DNA of 64,000 nucleotides from Coriaria nepalensis (lineage: Eukaryota > Streptophyta > Magnoliopsida > Cucurbitales > Coriariaceae). The stretch spans positions 34,429,209-34,493,208 of the forward strand of contig CP114482.1 in NCBI GenBank assembly GCA_027186245.1, written 5' to 3'. The position numbers and the translations under genes are program-made. The notes below the pieces were generated by a model that saw only the letters and a program-made list of their open reading frames with translations, was not told the DNA's origin and did no database searches. Below, piece after piece: positions 1 through 12,776 of this stretch (its first letter is position 1; every line of letters begins with the position of its first letter).

Positions 1-542
1 TTATAACTATATCTAATTTAATTTACTAGTTATTTAATGCATGAAAAATACACAATTTATGAGTTTTTTTGGACAACAAAGTCGTAAGCTGGATGTATTA
101 ATCAAATATCATGTAGTCGTATGATGTTGATTTCTTCTTATAATGTGAGTAGGATATTGAATTAAAAAGGGAAGCTAGCTTGTGATGCTCGAGCATCTTC
201 CCTTATGGTTTGGGCATCACTGTCACTATAAGATGTTTTAGAACATGCATATCTATCTCAACGCTAGGGTATCAATCATCTTAGACGATGATAGAAATAC
301 AAAGAAAGACTAATGACATATCATGCTACCTCACCATTTTGTCGATTAACGGGTCACGCAATCACTGTGGACACCCGAAGTTATACATCTCTATTCTCTT
401 GGAGCCAAGTAATAATATACCTAAACTTGTGAATCTCTATCTCGATGATTGGTCTAAAAAAGTATGAATAATAGATAGACATTAATTGATACGACGAAGA
501 CGATTTTATTTTGTCGATGCATATTCTAGGGCTGTTATTATG

Positions 543-589
<47 letters not shown>

Positions 590-641
590 AAATTTCTTGA
601 TCTGTCATCTTCTTCTTATTCTTTGTCTTTAATCTTCCTCA
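1..641. other. AT-rich intergenic sequence with AT/T microsatellite
   Basis: No coding signal was recognised. A dinucleotide AT run at about 549-572 passes directly into a poly-T run (573-589). This lies just beyond the stop codon of the minus-strand RWP-RK gene, so its 3' untranslated region probably ends here. Confidence 0.5.
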
Positions 642-2190
642 TTAACTCCCACAATTTATTAATTTTCTCTTCTTGTAGTTGGCCTTAAAGCAAGCCTGTC
701 TTAGCCTCCTAGTATTATTCTCAAGGTCCATATCGGGAGCTTCTTCCATCAACTTTTTTTCCTTCTCCAATATTTCTAGTGCTTCCCTCAACTTCCCTTC
801 ATTCTCCTCCCTTTCCTCTTTAGTCAGTTCCTGCATCCATATTGATTATTCTTACAAACAATATCTTGTATTGCAATACTAATTAAGCTCTCGAAAAGTC
901 GGTTAACTTTTAATCACTGGTTTGAAACGAAAAGTCAGTTAACTTCATTTAAATTTCTGAAACTGTCGGCTTTATTCGAATAGGAGTTAGTTTAAATCGA
1001 AATATACCTCGACATTGTGGATTAGGGTTTGGAGGCTCATCAACTTTCTATGCGGCCATCGACGGATACCCAACTCTCGACATCTTTTCTTTAACAAAGT
1101 GAGGCCTACATTGAGCTCCTTTGCTGCCTCAGTTATAGGCATGTAGAAATACCTTGATATCATTTCTCTAGACAATGCTTTAGAACTAGTTTTATGATCA
1201 TCTCTCATATTCATGCACTTATCTTCGCCAACATCCTCTCTTTTAATTGCTTCCTCTCCATTTTGATGAAGAAGATCTCCATCATCAGCCTTGAAATTAG
1301 ATAACAACAATGGCTGCTTAACATTAATTTCTTCGTTACAATGGACTCCAACCTCATGATTTCCACTAGAACCCCAGAAAACATAATCTGCCCCCCAAGA
1401 AAAAGAAGAAATACTGACATGAATGAGTATAACAGATACACAAAGTAGTGTATCAAGAGTAGAGATTCAATACCTACTAAATACCATACTGTATCCATGC
1501 TTTTGGAGAGATCTCAGCCGTTTGTTTTCCATTCTAAGACCAAAAATGCATCACATCGGTCATTTGCTCATTTTTTTTTTCATTTTTTACCCTAGACTAA
1601 AAATGAGCTAAGGTGGCGCATTTTTGCCCTTTGGATAGGAAACGAAGGGCTAAAATATCTCCAAAAGGATGGAAATTTGATAGACACTATAGTTACTTGT
1701 GTATCAGACTAATGAAGACATGATATCAGTACTTTTATATTTCTTCGTTTGACCTTCAATAAAGTAAATATGATGTGTTGAGATAAAAGTAAATTGAATA
1801 TAAATATATATGGAAGTTAGTAATTTGGTCACCTTCGATTAGAGTTGTAAAGGGTTGATCAAAATCCAACATCGATTCATACAAAGGCTGGTAAACAGGG
1901 ATAGCGTTATCCAAATGGCTATGCATGGGCAGATAACCATTATAGTTCCCCTCCAATGAAGAACAGCCATTTCTGCAAGAACAATCAAAATAAGATAAGA
2001 CAAGATACTACTTTTATGAAGAAGATCAAGAAGAAGAAGAAGATGAAGAAAAAGAAGTGCAAAATGTTACATACCCAAAATCATCAAATGGAAGCTGTTG
2101 GCATGGAAACAAGAAATTGTATAGATCATGATGACGATCTTTGGTTGGTTCATCATACATAGACAACAATCCCATGAATTCATTCATCAT
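642..2190 (-). CDS. RWP-RK domain transcription factor (RKD type)
   Basis: Four exons on the minus strand: 2190-2075, 1972-1833, 1387-1008 and 830-642. All introns are GT-AG and the phases join to 274 residues. The third exon carries the RWP-RK DNA-binding domain (about residues 158-212), with the signature RWPHRK at about 195-200. The last exon is rich in Glu, Lys and Leu and looks like the coiled coil that follows the domain in this family. The length and the lack of a PB1 or GAF domain place it with short RKD proteins rather than NIN-like proteins. RKDs are nuclear regulators of egg-cell and germ-cell identity in Arabidopsis, so the role here is inferred from family. I chose the ATG at 2190 (the first of two adjacent Met codons). 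The reading frame is open further upstream but has no ATG there. Confidence 0.85.
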
Positions 2191-3183
2191 CGTCTTTCGT
2201 GCATGGGAAGAAGAAGAGCCGTAGTGATGTTTATATATATACAATCACTAAAAGAAGTAGAAATTAATGGGCCGTCAGCCTTTTTTTTTTTTTTACTAAT
2301 TAATTGATTAGTTTATTGCTTCAACAGTCGCCTTCGAAACGTAGCCATTAATCAACATCTATGGAGGAAGTTAAAATGAGGAATGCTAATCTTCGTTTTA
2401 TCATTATCACTTTTAATGAGAGAGAGAGAAAGTGAACTTAAATATGACCCATTCTGTGAATATTAAGATCGGATTCGAATCATCAAAAATAAAAATAAAA
2501 ATTCATTCCTGAGTTTGAATTTAAAAAGAAAGAAATTACTTAATTAATTTGAATTAAATTAGCTTATAATTGGAATGAAATTTGTAAATGAGAACATTAT
2601 TAGAAAACGACAGTCCATATAGTTGATAATTGAATTCTTTCCGATTCCTTCAAGAAATTCAGAGCGGTCGAGGACTTTTGCCCATCCCTAACCGGACATG
2701 TGTTAAACTACCCCGCCTTGAGCTCCCACATTATCGAGTGTTTCGAACTTCTGAATTCACCATCTCACTCTGTCTCACCACCTCTTGTGCCGCCAACCAA
2801 TCATCGGCCCTCTTTTCTTGAGTTTTGTAAACTCCATATTTCTTCCTTTCTGTATCAGATTTGGAGTTTGGAGCTCCAAATTGATATTTAGAGTTTCAAA
2901 GCTTTAGATCGGAATCAATTCCGATCCAAAGCTTTCAGACTCTAAATGGAGATCGAGTTTCAAAACTCCATAAAGGGAAAGAGATTTGGGGTATAAACAT
3001 ATGATCCGCTACAACATGGTCAAAATTGGATCTTTCAAATCGTTTAAACTTCACTAAACAGCAAGAACAAAATCGTTCCTTAAAAGTGAGTAAATTAACT
3101 TACTACTCAAAATTTAAGATAATAATATTGCATTTTCCATAGCAATTTGAACCTCATTCTACATTTCCGAAGAAAGTAAGAAG
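2191..3183. other. Intergenic; contains a near-perfect hairpin
   Basis: This is the promoter side of the RWP-RK gene and the 3' side of the EMB514-like gene. A T-run sits at 2281-2294. No gene was recognised. The notable content is an inverted repeat at about 2860-2975, listed separately. Confidence 0.5.
2860..2975. repeat. Inverted repeat with 2-nt loop
   Basis: Arms at 2891-2915 and 2918-2942 are 25 nt each, match at 22 positions and are separated by two bases. Weaker pairing continues outward to about 2860 and 2975. It is probably a small MITE relic. A transcribed hairpin is possible but unproven. Confidence 0.7.
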
Positions 3184-4786
3184 TCAGTTTCTTGACCTAC
3201 CACCTCTTCCACGGCCACGTCCGCCACCGCCGCCTCTTCCACCACGATTCTTGCCATTACCTCCACCTAATGCCTTGTTTGCATTGTGTTTTATTTTCAT
3301 GTGCTCGGGCAGAGGAAGAATTTGATCAACACACTTTCGGAAGCTAAAATCATCAACAGATCCATCTTCCCTTATGAGGAAGAAACACCTGCTTTTCCAC
3401 ATAGGGTGGTAACGAACTTCGAAAGCCTTAATGCCTTCCCCAATTTTCTTCTCTGGCTCAGCATGACCCTTCTTAAGCAAGTCCAGCAAAACCAGGTGCT
3501 CATACTGGCCAAAAAGACAAAAAAAACCAACACCATCAAGACTAATTTGAGTCTAGATTGAAATGCAAAGCAGAGAATCAAACAATTTGTTGACTCGAAA
3601 TCTACCTAAATTCACTTTGATCAACACTGACGAGGAGGATAAAGATGTGATGGCTAAAACAAAACTCAACTACCATTTGAGTTCTCAATCTTAATTGACA
3701 TGTTCATTAGAGCTCAAAAAAGTAATCGGGTAAAGTATTCAGGTATTCAAGGGTAAATGGTCCCTTTTGAAAAGAAAAAAAAAATCATCTAGGTTTATTC
3801 AGATCACTTAGAAAAAGACATAGTTGTAGCATACAAAGTCCTCATAAATTTGATATTCAAATTTTAAACATGTAGATAGTGCAAAATTAGATAACAGTCT
3901 TCAAATGGGAAGAGACCATTCTTAAGCATACAATGAAGTATGAGGATATCCTACAAATACTCAAACATTACGTGGGAAAAGATGTGTATAAATCAATCAA
4001 TCTACCATTTTGCAACCGAAAAACTTGTTGATTCCCGAACCAAAAACCCAGATATATCAAATGCCCTTGCTAATATAATAAGCTCATAAAAGTGACTCAC
4101 TTTGCCAATATCAAGTTATATCACCTACAAAAATAGGTCAGAGCAACAAAAGAGTAAAGGCTTCTCTGTTCCAACATTCAAGTTTCATTTAAAAAAAAAA
4201 ATCACATTTTTCTTTGATATCATATTAGTTTAAAATTGAACAATAACCATTACTAACTCTGCATGTAAGTTCTATGCTAAAAACATAATCCTATAAATCT
4301 TCAGCTAAAAAAGATGAGACTTTTAATATGCGAAAAACATGATACTGATTAAATTGAAGCAAAAAAAGCTCATACCTTGTTGATATTGAGTTTAGGTGGC
4401 CAGAAATGAAGGAACTTGAAGAAGTAATCGAACATCTCAACGGATGACCCGAATACTTTCGGACCCAAGCTCACTGGGGTTTCCTTCCTCTCTCCTCCTT
4501 CAGCCGCCAACTTTTCCAACCGCTCCTCTTCCATCGACTTCTCCACCTTCAGCTTCTTCGAACCGTCGCAATCGCTTTCTTCGGCCTCGTCCTCGTCCTC
4601 GTCTCTCGCTCTCTTGGAGTTTGCGTCTCCGTTTGTCGCGGACTCTGTGCCATTCGATTTGGAGCCGTCGTCGCCATTTTTAGAGCCGTGAAGCTCCACG
4701 GTTTCGAGCTCCATGTCCTCTGCGGCTGTGGTATTTGACTCTACTAAGTTGCTTTCGGCCAGTGGTTGCACTGTCTCCTCCGCCAT
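3184..4786 (-). CDS. EMB514-like protein, DUF3223 (DCL-type) domain
   Basis: Two exons, 4786-4376 and 3504-3184, joined by a GT-AG intron of about 870 bp, give 243 residues. The first 100 residues are acidic and low in complexity (Glu/Asp with Ser/Lys), with a Lys/Arg-rich patch that could be a nuclear signal. Residues from about 103 to 205 form the DUF3223/DCL-like domain, with a Phe/Trp/Pro-rich helix (FKFLHFWPP) and the segment AFEVRYHPMWKSRCFF. The C terminus is an RGG/GRGRG tail of about 27 residues, typical of RNA-binding proteins. The same order (acidic, DUF3223, RGG) is seen in Arabidopsis EMBRYO DEFECTIVE 514, which is needed for embryo development. The homologous tomato and plastid DCL proteins act in rRNA processing, so an RNA-related role is inferred. 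An AAACCCTAG-like telo-box lies just upstream, near 4821-4830. Confidence 0.88.
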
Positions 4787-4830
4787 TGCGAAAAGCTCTG
4801 AATTTGCTGAAGACTAAACTAAAACCCTAG

Positions 4831-7685
4831 CTATTTAAGAAGAGAGTATTCGTGAAATTAACCCCAATTATAACTTTATTTAAAATATTAGAACCGACAA
4901 AATTTTTGTTGTATAAATAGCCTCTTAATTTGATATTTATTGACTTTTTAAATTAAAAATTAAAATATATATATATAATTATGCTATTACCCTTTGTTAA
5001 TTGAAAAAAATTTGGCTCCCCTCCCTTCATCTATTTTCACGGCAGGTCCACCACAATCTTTGATCAACTTATTCATCATCTTTTTCATCTTATCATCTTC
5101 ATCTTCATCTCAAAAAAATAATTTATCTACTTCTTAAATTTCCAACCGAACAAAAACCTAACAATGATTCACAAAAAAAAAAATCAAATATTGAGAAGTT
5201 AAAGAAGTGACTAAAGATTTATCGGAGAAAGCCATGAACGCTGGAAAGTGACCTAAGTTGGTGCCGAAATTAATGTGACTGAAAATGAACAATCTTCATT
5301 ATCGAAGTTAAATTTTAGATACTTGAAAATTAGGTTTTTATTTTGGCAAAAATTAAGGTTTTATATGTGTTTGATTAATTGAATAATTTGAGTTCGGAGT
5401 GAAATATTGATGAAAACGATGAGAAAAATGTCATATCTATGAAGTTCCAGATTGGTCGAGCTCTAAATCTCAAAGACTTTGAAGCAGGCATGTTATATTC
5501 AGACATGCATGTTCGCCACATTCCCTTTTTATTTATATTTTTTATTTCTTACCTTATCTTTTTCGTTCTTTTATTTAAAAGCCTTAGGTCCTACTCATCA
5601 AGTAAAAGTTAGCTATAAATACGTGACTTTATAGTAACTAGACACAGTTTACTATATAAGAACTTAATTGGCTTTGTAAGGTTCCCAAGCACCATTTGGA
5701 GGTCGCTCAGAAGTAGTTTTTTGTATTTTTTTAAATAGTTTGATTTTCTCTAATTTTTTTAATTTAAGTTAGAAAATCTTGTTCATCAAGAAGGATCAAG
5801 ATTTAAGGATATGTATCCTAACTATCCTTGTACTTGTCTGGTAGAATAGTATATCAATAATGTCTTACAAGAGATTATGCAACCCCCTTGCACTAACAAC
5901 ACAACCATTTTGACCTCAATAAAAAATAATGATCAATGACTTTTAGTTAACATCATCTCTAATGGTATCGACGATGATGGTGGATTTAGAGATTAGAGAA
6001 ACTTCAATATTTCTACGACTAATTATTGAAAATTTAATTAGATGCAAATGAGACTTTGTTTCAATGATGATTGAACGGATACATAGTTTCTCAGCATTAT
6101 GAATTTAAAATTTGGATTATTTAAAAATGGTTGGTATTTTGGTAATGAGACTTGCTCTCACCTCTACATTCATTGAGTCCAAATTTTATCAATTTTATGT
6201 TGTGACCCACCAATCATGGGCCATGCCCGAGCAAGGTTTAGGGCACAGCATGGCTCGTCGTGTGGGACCTACTAGGCCGCCTAGCCCAATCTTAGATTCC
6301 AACAAGCCTGCCCCCCCCCCCCCCCTCCCCCCTCCACTTTTTCTTTCTTACCATATCTTTTTCGTTTTTCTATTTTTCTCCCCTCCCATACAAATTTTTA
6401 AATCCCCCTACCCTTCAATTTTCCTTACAAACACCCCTCGTTTACTCAATTATGTCTGACAAATTTCCTCACTCACACTCTCTCTCTAGTCTATATTCTC
6501 TAATATCTCTAATCTCTATTACTCTAAAGAAAGTCAAATCCACTTTTAAATTCAATTTAAAAAATTATAAAACTCATGAGTTAAACTCATTTTGAGGCAG
6601 ATCTACACTGAGTACAACTTATCACGAGATCAAATTAAATAAGCCCCATGCTCAAGCTGAGCACTCTGCCATCAAAATGGGCCCACATGGGCGCAATCCA
6701 TTTTTAGCGAGGGCTGTGTCGACCTGACATGAATAGTGCATGGGCCGACACGAGCCACGCCATGCCACCCATTTTGACAGCCCTAAGTCCTACTTATCAA
6801 GTAAAAGTTACCTATAAATACATGACTTTAATTTGGAATTTTGTAACATCATTTTAACCATAAAAACTATACTTTGCATCATTCCCACTTCCAAATAAGC
6901 TAATTTAAGCCTTTTAGAGTATTTCGCCAGCCCTAATCTTGGTAGACACTTTGTAATGTCCGTACAAGTTGGACCAGTTATGTGAGACATACTGTTGACC
7001 AAGTAATATGAGCATAGATCTCAATTTTTTTATTGGACGTCTGAAAAGTAATTAAAAATTAAAGCCCAAAAATATAATAAACAAAATTCGTCCCCTGCTT
7101 ACTACCAATCCCTCCCCGCACAAATAAATGGACTCAAAAGAACTCTAAATTGTTTCACTTGCCGTTCAAATTGAGCTTATAATAAACAAAAATCCTCAAG
7201 GAAGCTTTCGAACCGTAGGAAGAGGCAGAGTAGGTGATACGCACGAAGGAAATTTTGTGTTCTTGGTGGTGCATCGCCGGGGGGGGCTTTTGCCGGTGGA
7301 GATGATTGCATTGGTTGGAAGAAATGACGTTTTAAGGCCGGGAGGAAATAAGCGGAGGAAGGACTTTGTTTATTATGTTTTTTGGACTTTTATTTCCAAT
7401 TACTTTTAAGCCGTCCGATCATAAAAGATAGAATCATAAAAGTTGGCAAAACAAAATCAGAACATAATCAATATATACCGAATGTAATATCTCAAGCCGA
7501 ATCTCTCACTACCAAACATTATGAATCATCAAAGTTGGCAAAATCAAAGCCTGACTGGCTGACCGGATGATCCCACGTATCAGTCGGGCAGCCGGCCAGT
7601 AGTACTGACTACTGACCAAAAGTAATAATGACGTTAATTGTGACGGACGTTATCGTTACATTTTCTGGTCCTATCCAAAAACAAA
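4831..7685. other. Intergenic with transposon-like GC-rich block
   Basis: No intact gene was recognised. The stretch contains a 15-base C run (6311-6325), two GC-rich parts (about 6200-6310 and 6655-6783) full of GGCC/GCATGG motifs, and a 50-bp direct repeat at 5576-5628 and 6779-6830. The open frame over 6112-6459 is Pro-rich low complexity and is not treated as a gene. Confidence 0.5.
6200..6783. mobile_element. Probable non-autonomous hAT-like relic
   Basis: The right edge at about 6760-6783 reads as a complement of TAGGGCTGTCAAAATGGG, followed by GC-rich subterminal sequence. This pattern is common at the ends of plant hAT elements. Similar blocks occur at 14630-15325 and 58024-58215. 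A clear left end and target duplication were not found, so the boundaries are approximate. Confidence 0.4.
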
Positions 7686-7689
7686 AAAA

Positions 7690-7855
7690 AAGAGCGACGA
7701 AGTGAAAACGTTGTTAAACAGGCGAAGACTCTTAAAGGAAGAAGAAGAAATACGATCTTCATCGAAAGGGAGAGAAGAGAGGGGAAGAAAAAAGGGAGTA
7801 GGAAGGAACGGAGATTATCCTGAGCAGAATATCAAATTCAAGGAAGAAATTTGAG
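7690..7855 (+). other. Likely 5' UTR exon of the RING-CH gene
   Basis: Purine-rich leader sequence (GAAGAAG, AGAGAGG) ends at a good splice donor (GAG|GTACG at 7855/7856). The intron would end at CAG just before 8470, 20 bases upstream of the ATG. Inferred from splice signals only. Confidence 0.5.
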
Positions 7856-8489
7856 GTACGTTTTTTTGCGTTTGGGTTTTCCCCCCAATATGATTTCTAA
7901 TACTTTGATGCTGGTGCATTTAAGGGTTTTATGATTCGAAATCTTTTGAGAAATTTTGGTATCTTTTGTTTGGTACCTTAGAAAAATGTTTAGATATGGC
8001 GGAGCTTTTATTTCGCTTTCTTTTCCTGCCCGTATGAATCCATAAAATTATGTGATATTGAAGCGCTCTGATTTTAGTCAAAATTATTCTTTTCCCTTCT
8101 TTTCCATCTCAATTGGTTGAAGAGAAATGAAGTTAGACTTTTTCTTGAAGCGGAAAGCAGTATTAGATAAGAACTTCAGATAATTTGACAGTGTAATTCC
8201 TTACTCCCACACTCATAATTTCCATCAATTCTCAAAACTTCTTCATATTTTGTTATGTTTAAGATTTAGAATCCATGGTCCAGACCAGTAACGTGGAGTC
8301 CCTTTGATTGCAATTATTATTACAGAGTAATAAGAACTTCTTAATAATAACACCCAGCTCAAAGGGTTTTTAATATGGTTAATTTTTGTTTCTCTGGATC
8401 TGGATTTCAAAGTTTTTCTGCAAAACTGGTCAAACATTGATGAAGTATTGGCCTTATATTGGTGATCAGGAGGTTTGGTCTCATTAAGA

Positions 8490-11265
8490 ATGGATGATCA
8501 CTTGGTTTTGTGTGCTGACAACTTCATACCACCTAAAAGTTCATCTCTGCTGCAAGGGACTGAGCTTCTGGGATCATCTGTAGTGGGCTTATCTTCTCGA
8601 TCTTCTGAAACACCCACTTGTGCAATAGATGTTAAAGTAGTGGAGGAGTTTCATGGGTCTGAAGAAGAAGAGCCGTTGATTCAGACAGTTGAATGTCGCA
8701 TATGCCAAGAGGAAGATAGCATTAAGAACTTGGAGATTCCTTGTGCTTGTAGTGGGAGCTTAAAGGTATCATTTTCTAATGTTTATCTCCTGTTTTACTA
8801 AGAAACTTGCCAAGCTTCCCTTCTCGTACTATATTGCTATCTAAGTAACATTATCATGTCTTGTTTGGGGTATAAATTATTTAGTGTTAACATGGTATCA
8901 ACCTCGTTGTGGTGACATGTTGAAATTTTCAAAAATTTATTGAGAGCGGAAGATTTGAAATTTCAAATTTTTACGGGCTTGATTCTTAATATAATTGCAG
9001 CCTTAATCTCAGTCTTGCTGCAAAAAATTTAAGTATTATATGTTGATAAGGTTCTGAACTTTTCTGTTTTCCCTTTTCTTCTCCAGTATGCCCATAGAAA
9101 ATGTGTGCAACGATGGTGTGATGAGAAGGGAGACATAACTTGTGAAATTTGTTATCAGGTAAGGCACAGTCTTTGTGGAAAATATAATTCTTGACCTGAA
9201 AGTAGTACCGATTTGCAGGCTGTAACAAAATAATTTTTCTCTGATTTACAGCATTACCAACCAGGTTATATTGTGGCTCCACCTTCTCACTCTGAAGATA
9301 CTACAATTGACATCAGGCAAGTCTGCACTCCCATATGTGCTCCAGCTCTTTGGATGTCATTTGATTCAACTTTTGAAATATCATTTTGGGTCCAAAATCT
9401 AGTTTGGGCTCATAAGATCTCAAATTTGAATCAAAAGTTGATCCAAATGTAAAATCTAGCTTACGTCATGATACAGTTTTCCAAAAATAAAAATTGAAAT
9501 TCTAACCACATAAATCCTAAATATAGCTCCCTGAAAAGGTTATTCTGAACCTGTTTGCTACTTCGGACACATACCTCAGTATTCAAGTTAACCCCTTTTT
9601 GCATCTCGGTTGCTGTCTTGTACCTTATTTTCATCTGTTAATATTTTGATCATCTGCTGGGTTTTCCTCACAGTGATGATTGGACAGTATCTGAAACCAC
9701 TGTGGATTTGCGTGATCCTAGACTATTGGCAATGGCAGCTGCAGAAAGCCATCTTTCAGAGGGCGAGTACGATGACTATGCCGATTCTAGTGCTAGTGCT
9801 GCTGCATTTTGCCGGTCTGCTGCTCTAATTGTAAGTCACAAATCTTATCATCTCAACCTTTTTTATTTTTTATTTTTTTGTGTCAATTTATTAAACTCCA
9901 GATACAGTGTCATGTGCTCCAATTTTCTGCAAGTCCTGTGATCAGAACAGGACTAATATATCATGCTCCTCTTAACCAATTTTCTTTTTCAGTTTGTTAT
10001 TTAAGGGTGCATGTGGAAGAACTTATTTGCATTGCGGTTTTACCAATAAGTACACAAATAAGTACCACTTTAAAATTTCAGTTTGACCTGGCGTATTATT
10101 AAGTTCTTCCAAATTGAGCCTCAAATTTCAGATACAACATTTACTGCAAGTCCAATTGAAGGTGACCTGGACTGCAGGACTAATATTATATTTGTCTGTG
10201 GAACCTCACCTATTTCTAATTATCTTTTCCCATCTCTCTCTCTCTCCCCGAATAGATAATGGGCCCTTTTACACGCAATATAAGATCGAGTGAGCATTTA
10301 GTACAGCATTTGAAAATGTGTGGGTTGCATCAACTGGTTTTTGCAAGCGTTTTTCATATGGGAATTTTGTAGCTCCAAACTGGATTTTAGTACAATAATG
10401 AGTCTCCACAGTATGATGTTGCTCTTAACTATTTTTCTGTTGATTCTTTGCAGTTAATGGCACTTCTTCTATTGAGGCATGCTTTAACCCTTACCAATGG
10501 CGATGGAGATGATGGTGATGAGGCTTCTGCTTTTTTCTCGGTAAGCAAGGAAATGGCCACAGTCCCCCCTCCATTTATCTGCATCACTTTGCTGTTTAAT
10601 AAATGATAATGTGCACTACAGATCTTCTTGCTTCGAGCCGCTGGATTTCTCCTCCCCTGCTACATTGTGGCCTGGGCCATCAGCATACTACAGCGTCTAA
10701 GGGAAAGACAGGTTGGTGCTGAATCTGCGTGATTAGATAAAAATGATTATTGTAACCAGAAAAATATATTTCCTTGACTCAACCCATGCATGTTTTTGCA
10801 AAAGAAATCCCTTGACTCATAGATTGGTTCTCATTGAGGGCTATTTGGGTTCAAACTGGAGTTTAGACCAAATGTATTTTGATAAGGCTCCATTTGGGTA
10901 GGCTTACTGAGCTGATGGATGTCTAGGGAAACTGACGTTCAGAATAGTAGATTTTAGTTATATTTTATGAGTTCAAATTGGAAATTGTGGGTCCAAATTG
11001 GATAAAAAGAAGTCGATGCAAATGAAGCCTAAGATTGTGAGGTAAGCTGGAATTGCATTTAGATGAGTATTTGAGGGGAACTAGAGTTTTGTGTACTAAA
11101 GTTTAGGGTTTTAAACTCTGAACCAAATGAATAATTTCATTGCTTAATTCTGTTACACATTCATTGTTAAACCAGGAAGAAGCAGCTATGCGTGCAAATG
11201 TTGAAGCTGCATTTATGCAGATAGCTCCGGGGCCTGCCCTTGTCCATCAGAATCCAGTACAATGA
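8490..11265 (+). CDS. RING-CH (RINGv) membrane E3 ubiquitin ligase
   Basis: Seven coding exons: 8490-8765, 9087-9158, 9252-9316, 9674-9830, 10454-10540, 10622-10711 and 11176-11265. They join in frame to 278 residues. The C4HC3 RING-variant zinc finger spans about residues 69-114 (Cys69, Cys72, Cys85, Cys87, His95, Cys98, Cys111, Cys114), as in MARCH-type E3 ligases, and is followed by a HYQPGYIVAPP segment typical of the plant DUF3675 group. Two hydrophobic segments, one around the exon 5/6 junction (ALILMALLLLRHAL) and one in exon 7 (GFLLPCYIVAWAISIL), predict two membrane spans, so it likely ubiquitinates membrane proteins. Intron 3 uses a GC donor (CAG|GCAAGT); using the nearby GT instead would run into a stop codon. 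Intron 6 holds a MITE. Confidence 0.9.
10838..11130. mobile_element. MITE in intron 6 of the RING-CH gene
   Basis: The left end (ATTTGGGTTCAAACTGGAG) and the right end (complement of CATTTGGTTCAGAGTTTAAA) are diverged inverted repeats about 290 bp apart. The same terminal sequence bounds the better-preserved element at 59825-60115. The interior is not coding. Confidence 0.55.
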
Positions 11266-12710
11266 TTAATGTTTGTAACAGATTATTATAACACAATACT
11301 CTGCAGAATGTGATCTTAGATTAATCAAAGAGAAACTGCCTTTCTGTCTGCTAAAGTCCGAAGAAGCTACAAGCTTTCCTTTTGGCCTTCTTTCTTTATC
11401 TCTTTTTTCAGTTGTGATTGTACATAGTCCCTGCTGCCAATGGAACCTGTAAATCTCAGAATTGGATTTGGCTGAGATTAAGTATTATGCAATTATCGGC
11501 TCTTAAAAGGTTTTTGGTTGAACCATATCTTAGTTATGCTTTTCATAACTCTATGAACTTGTTGTATGGTGAATATCTTGTGTCGTTGTTTTTCTTCCTG
11601 TTTTTAATTCAATTTCTTACCATACGACGTTTATTGGTCCGAGCCAATTCTAGGCTACTTCTGGTTTATTTCTTCTCGGGCCAGGATTAAACAGCATCAG
11701 CGCAAGATATCAAAAGTACTGACATGGTTTAATCTCACCCGTCGGGAATACGTTAGGTACTTCCATAGTGCTGATGTGGCTAAATCTTAAGCAGGGTAGA
11801 AAAGGAAGAGAAATGAAGCACAAATGGATGGTTTCTTTTCAGGCTTTGAATAGGGAATTTTGGGGTTATGCCTATTCAAAGAGAACTCGAGAGGAACAAT
11901 TCTTTGTTGAACGGGCAGAAGAGGCTGGAGTTCTTTAAAGCTAGAAATAGCATAAAAGCAAATGCTTGATAGTGTATAAAGCTAGTCTTGGTCTCTGTTT
12001 TTGGACAAAAAGAATACTCTTCACCCCACCCTTTCCTCACAAACATATCTGTTTTTAATTGCTTGCTTTCTTAGCTACTCCACAAATTCAATTCAAGTAC
12101 TTCTCCCCAAAGTCTATAAGATGTTGTGAATGACCTTTAAAATGTATATATTTTACAGAGGAAAATTTTTACGTTTGCATGATGAGAATTTCTGGAATAG
12201 ACCGTATTTACGATAAATTAATTTACGTTAATCATATATAATATTAATATTATATATGATGAGACACAATTCACTTCAGAATTTCTTGTGCGGGAATGTA
12301 CAGACCCATCCATCATATGGGACTCGCCATTCTCTCTCACATCCGATGCATATTTTTTTCGTCTCCCATTCTAGCCAAGAGTTTAAACAAAAGAGGTTGG
12401 GTTTTGTCTCCATTTGGTAAGAAATAGCAATCACCAAAATGATGTAGGGAGGAAAAAGGAACAAGATACTTAGCTTCCCCAAGGAGATTGTTCCATCTTA
12501 ACTTTTCATTCAAACCTGTCATAAGAAAAAAAAGTCTTCTAAATCAGCCTTATATATTTTGCTTCTATTGCTCAAGCTTATGATTGCTACGTATCTACAT
12601 CTTCTGATTCCTCCCTGTTTACCTTTTGCTTTTTTTTTTTCTTTAATTGCGTGTCCAAATCCCACAAAAAGCTCAAATGTTGGATTGTTCTCTCATCATT
12701 GCCTCCTACA
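11266..12710. other. 3' UTR and intergenic sequence
   Basis: The 3' end of the RING-CH transcript probably lies within the first few hundred bases. The rest, up to the CLE gene promoter, shows no recognisable gene. Open frames at 11418-11690 and 12276-12522 have no family signature. Confidence 0.45.
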
Positions 12711-12721
12711 CATATATATAA
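12711..12721 (+). promoter_or_regulatory. TATA box of the CLE gene
   Basis: A CATATATATAAC run lies about 60 bases upstream of the ATG at 12777 and is the only TATA-like element at a plausible distance. Inferred from position. Confidence 0.5.
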
Positions 12722-12776
12722 CATAACACCCACTTCAATTCCTTTTCATTTTTTTGCACTTGTAGAAGAAAGAAAC

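Noticed and set aside
987..1498. Second open frame overlapping the RWP-RK third exon
   Set aside because: It is a different frame of the same strand with no family signature, while the RWP-RK frame has splice sites and a conserved domain.
6112..6459. 115-residue open frame with a Pro-rich stretch
   Set aside because: The Pro run comes from a C homopolymer, and the rest lies in a transposon-like GC-rich block.
12651..12776. Upstream ATG extending the CLE precursor
   Set aside because: It would lie ahead of the TATA box and put a long stretch before the signal peptide.
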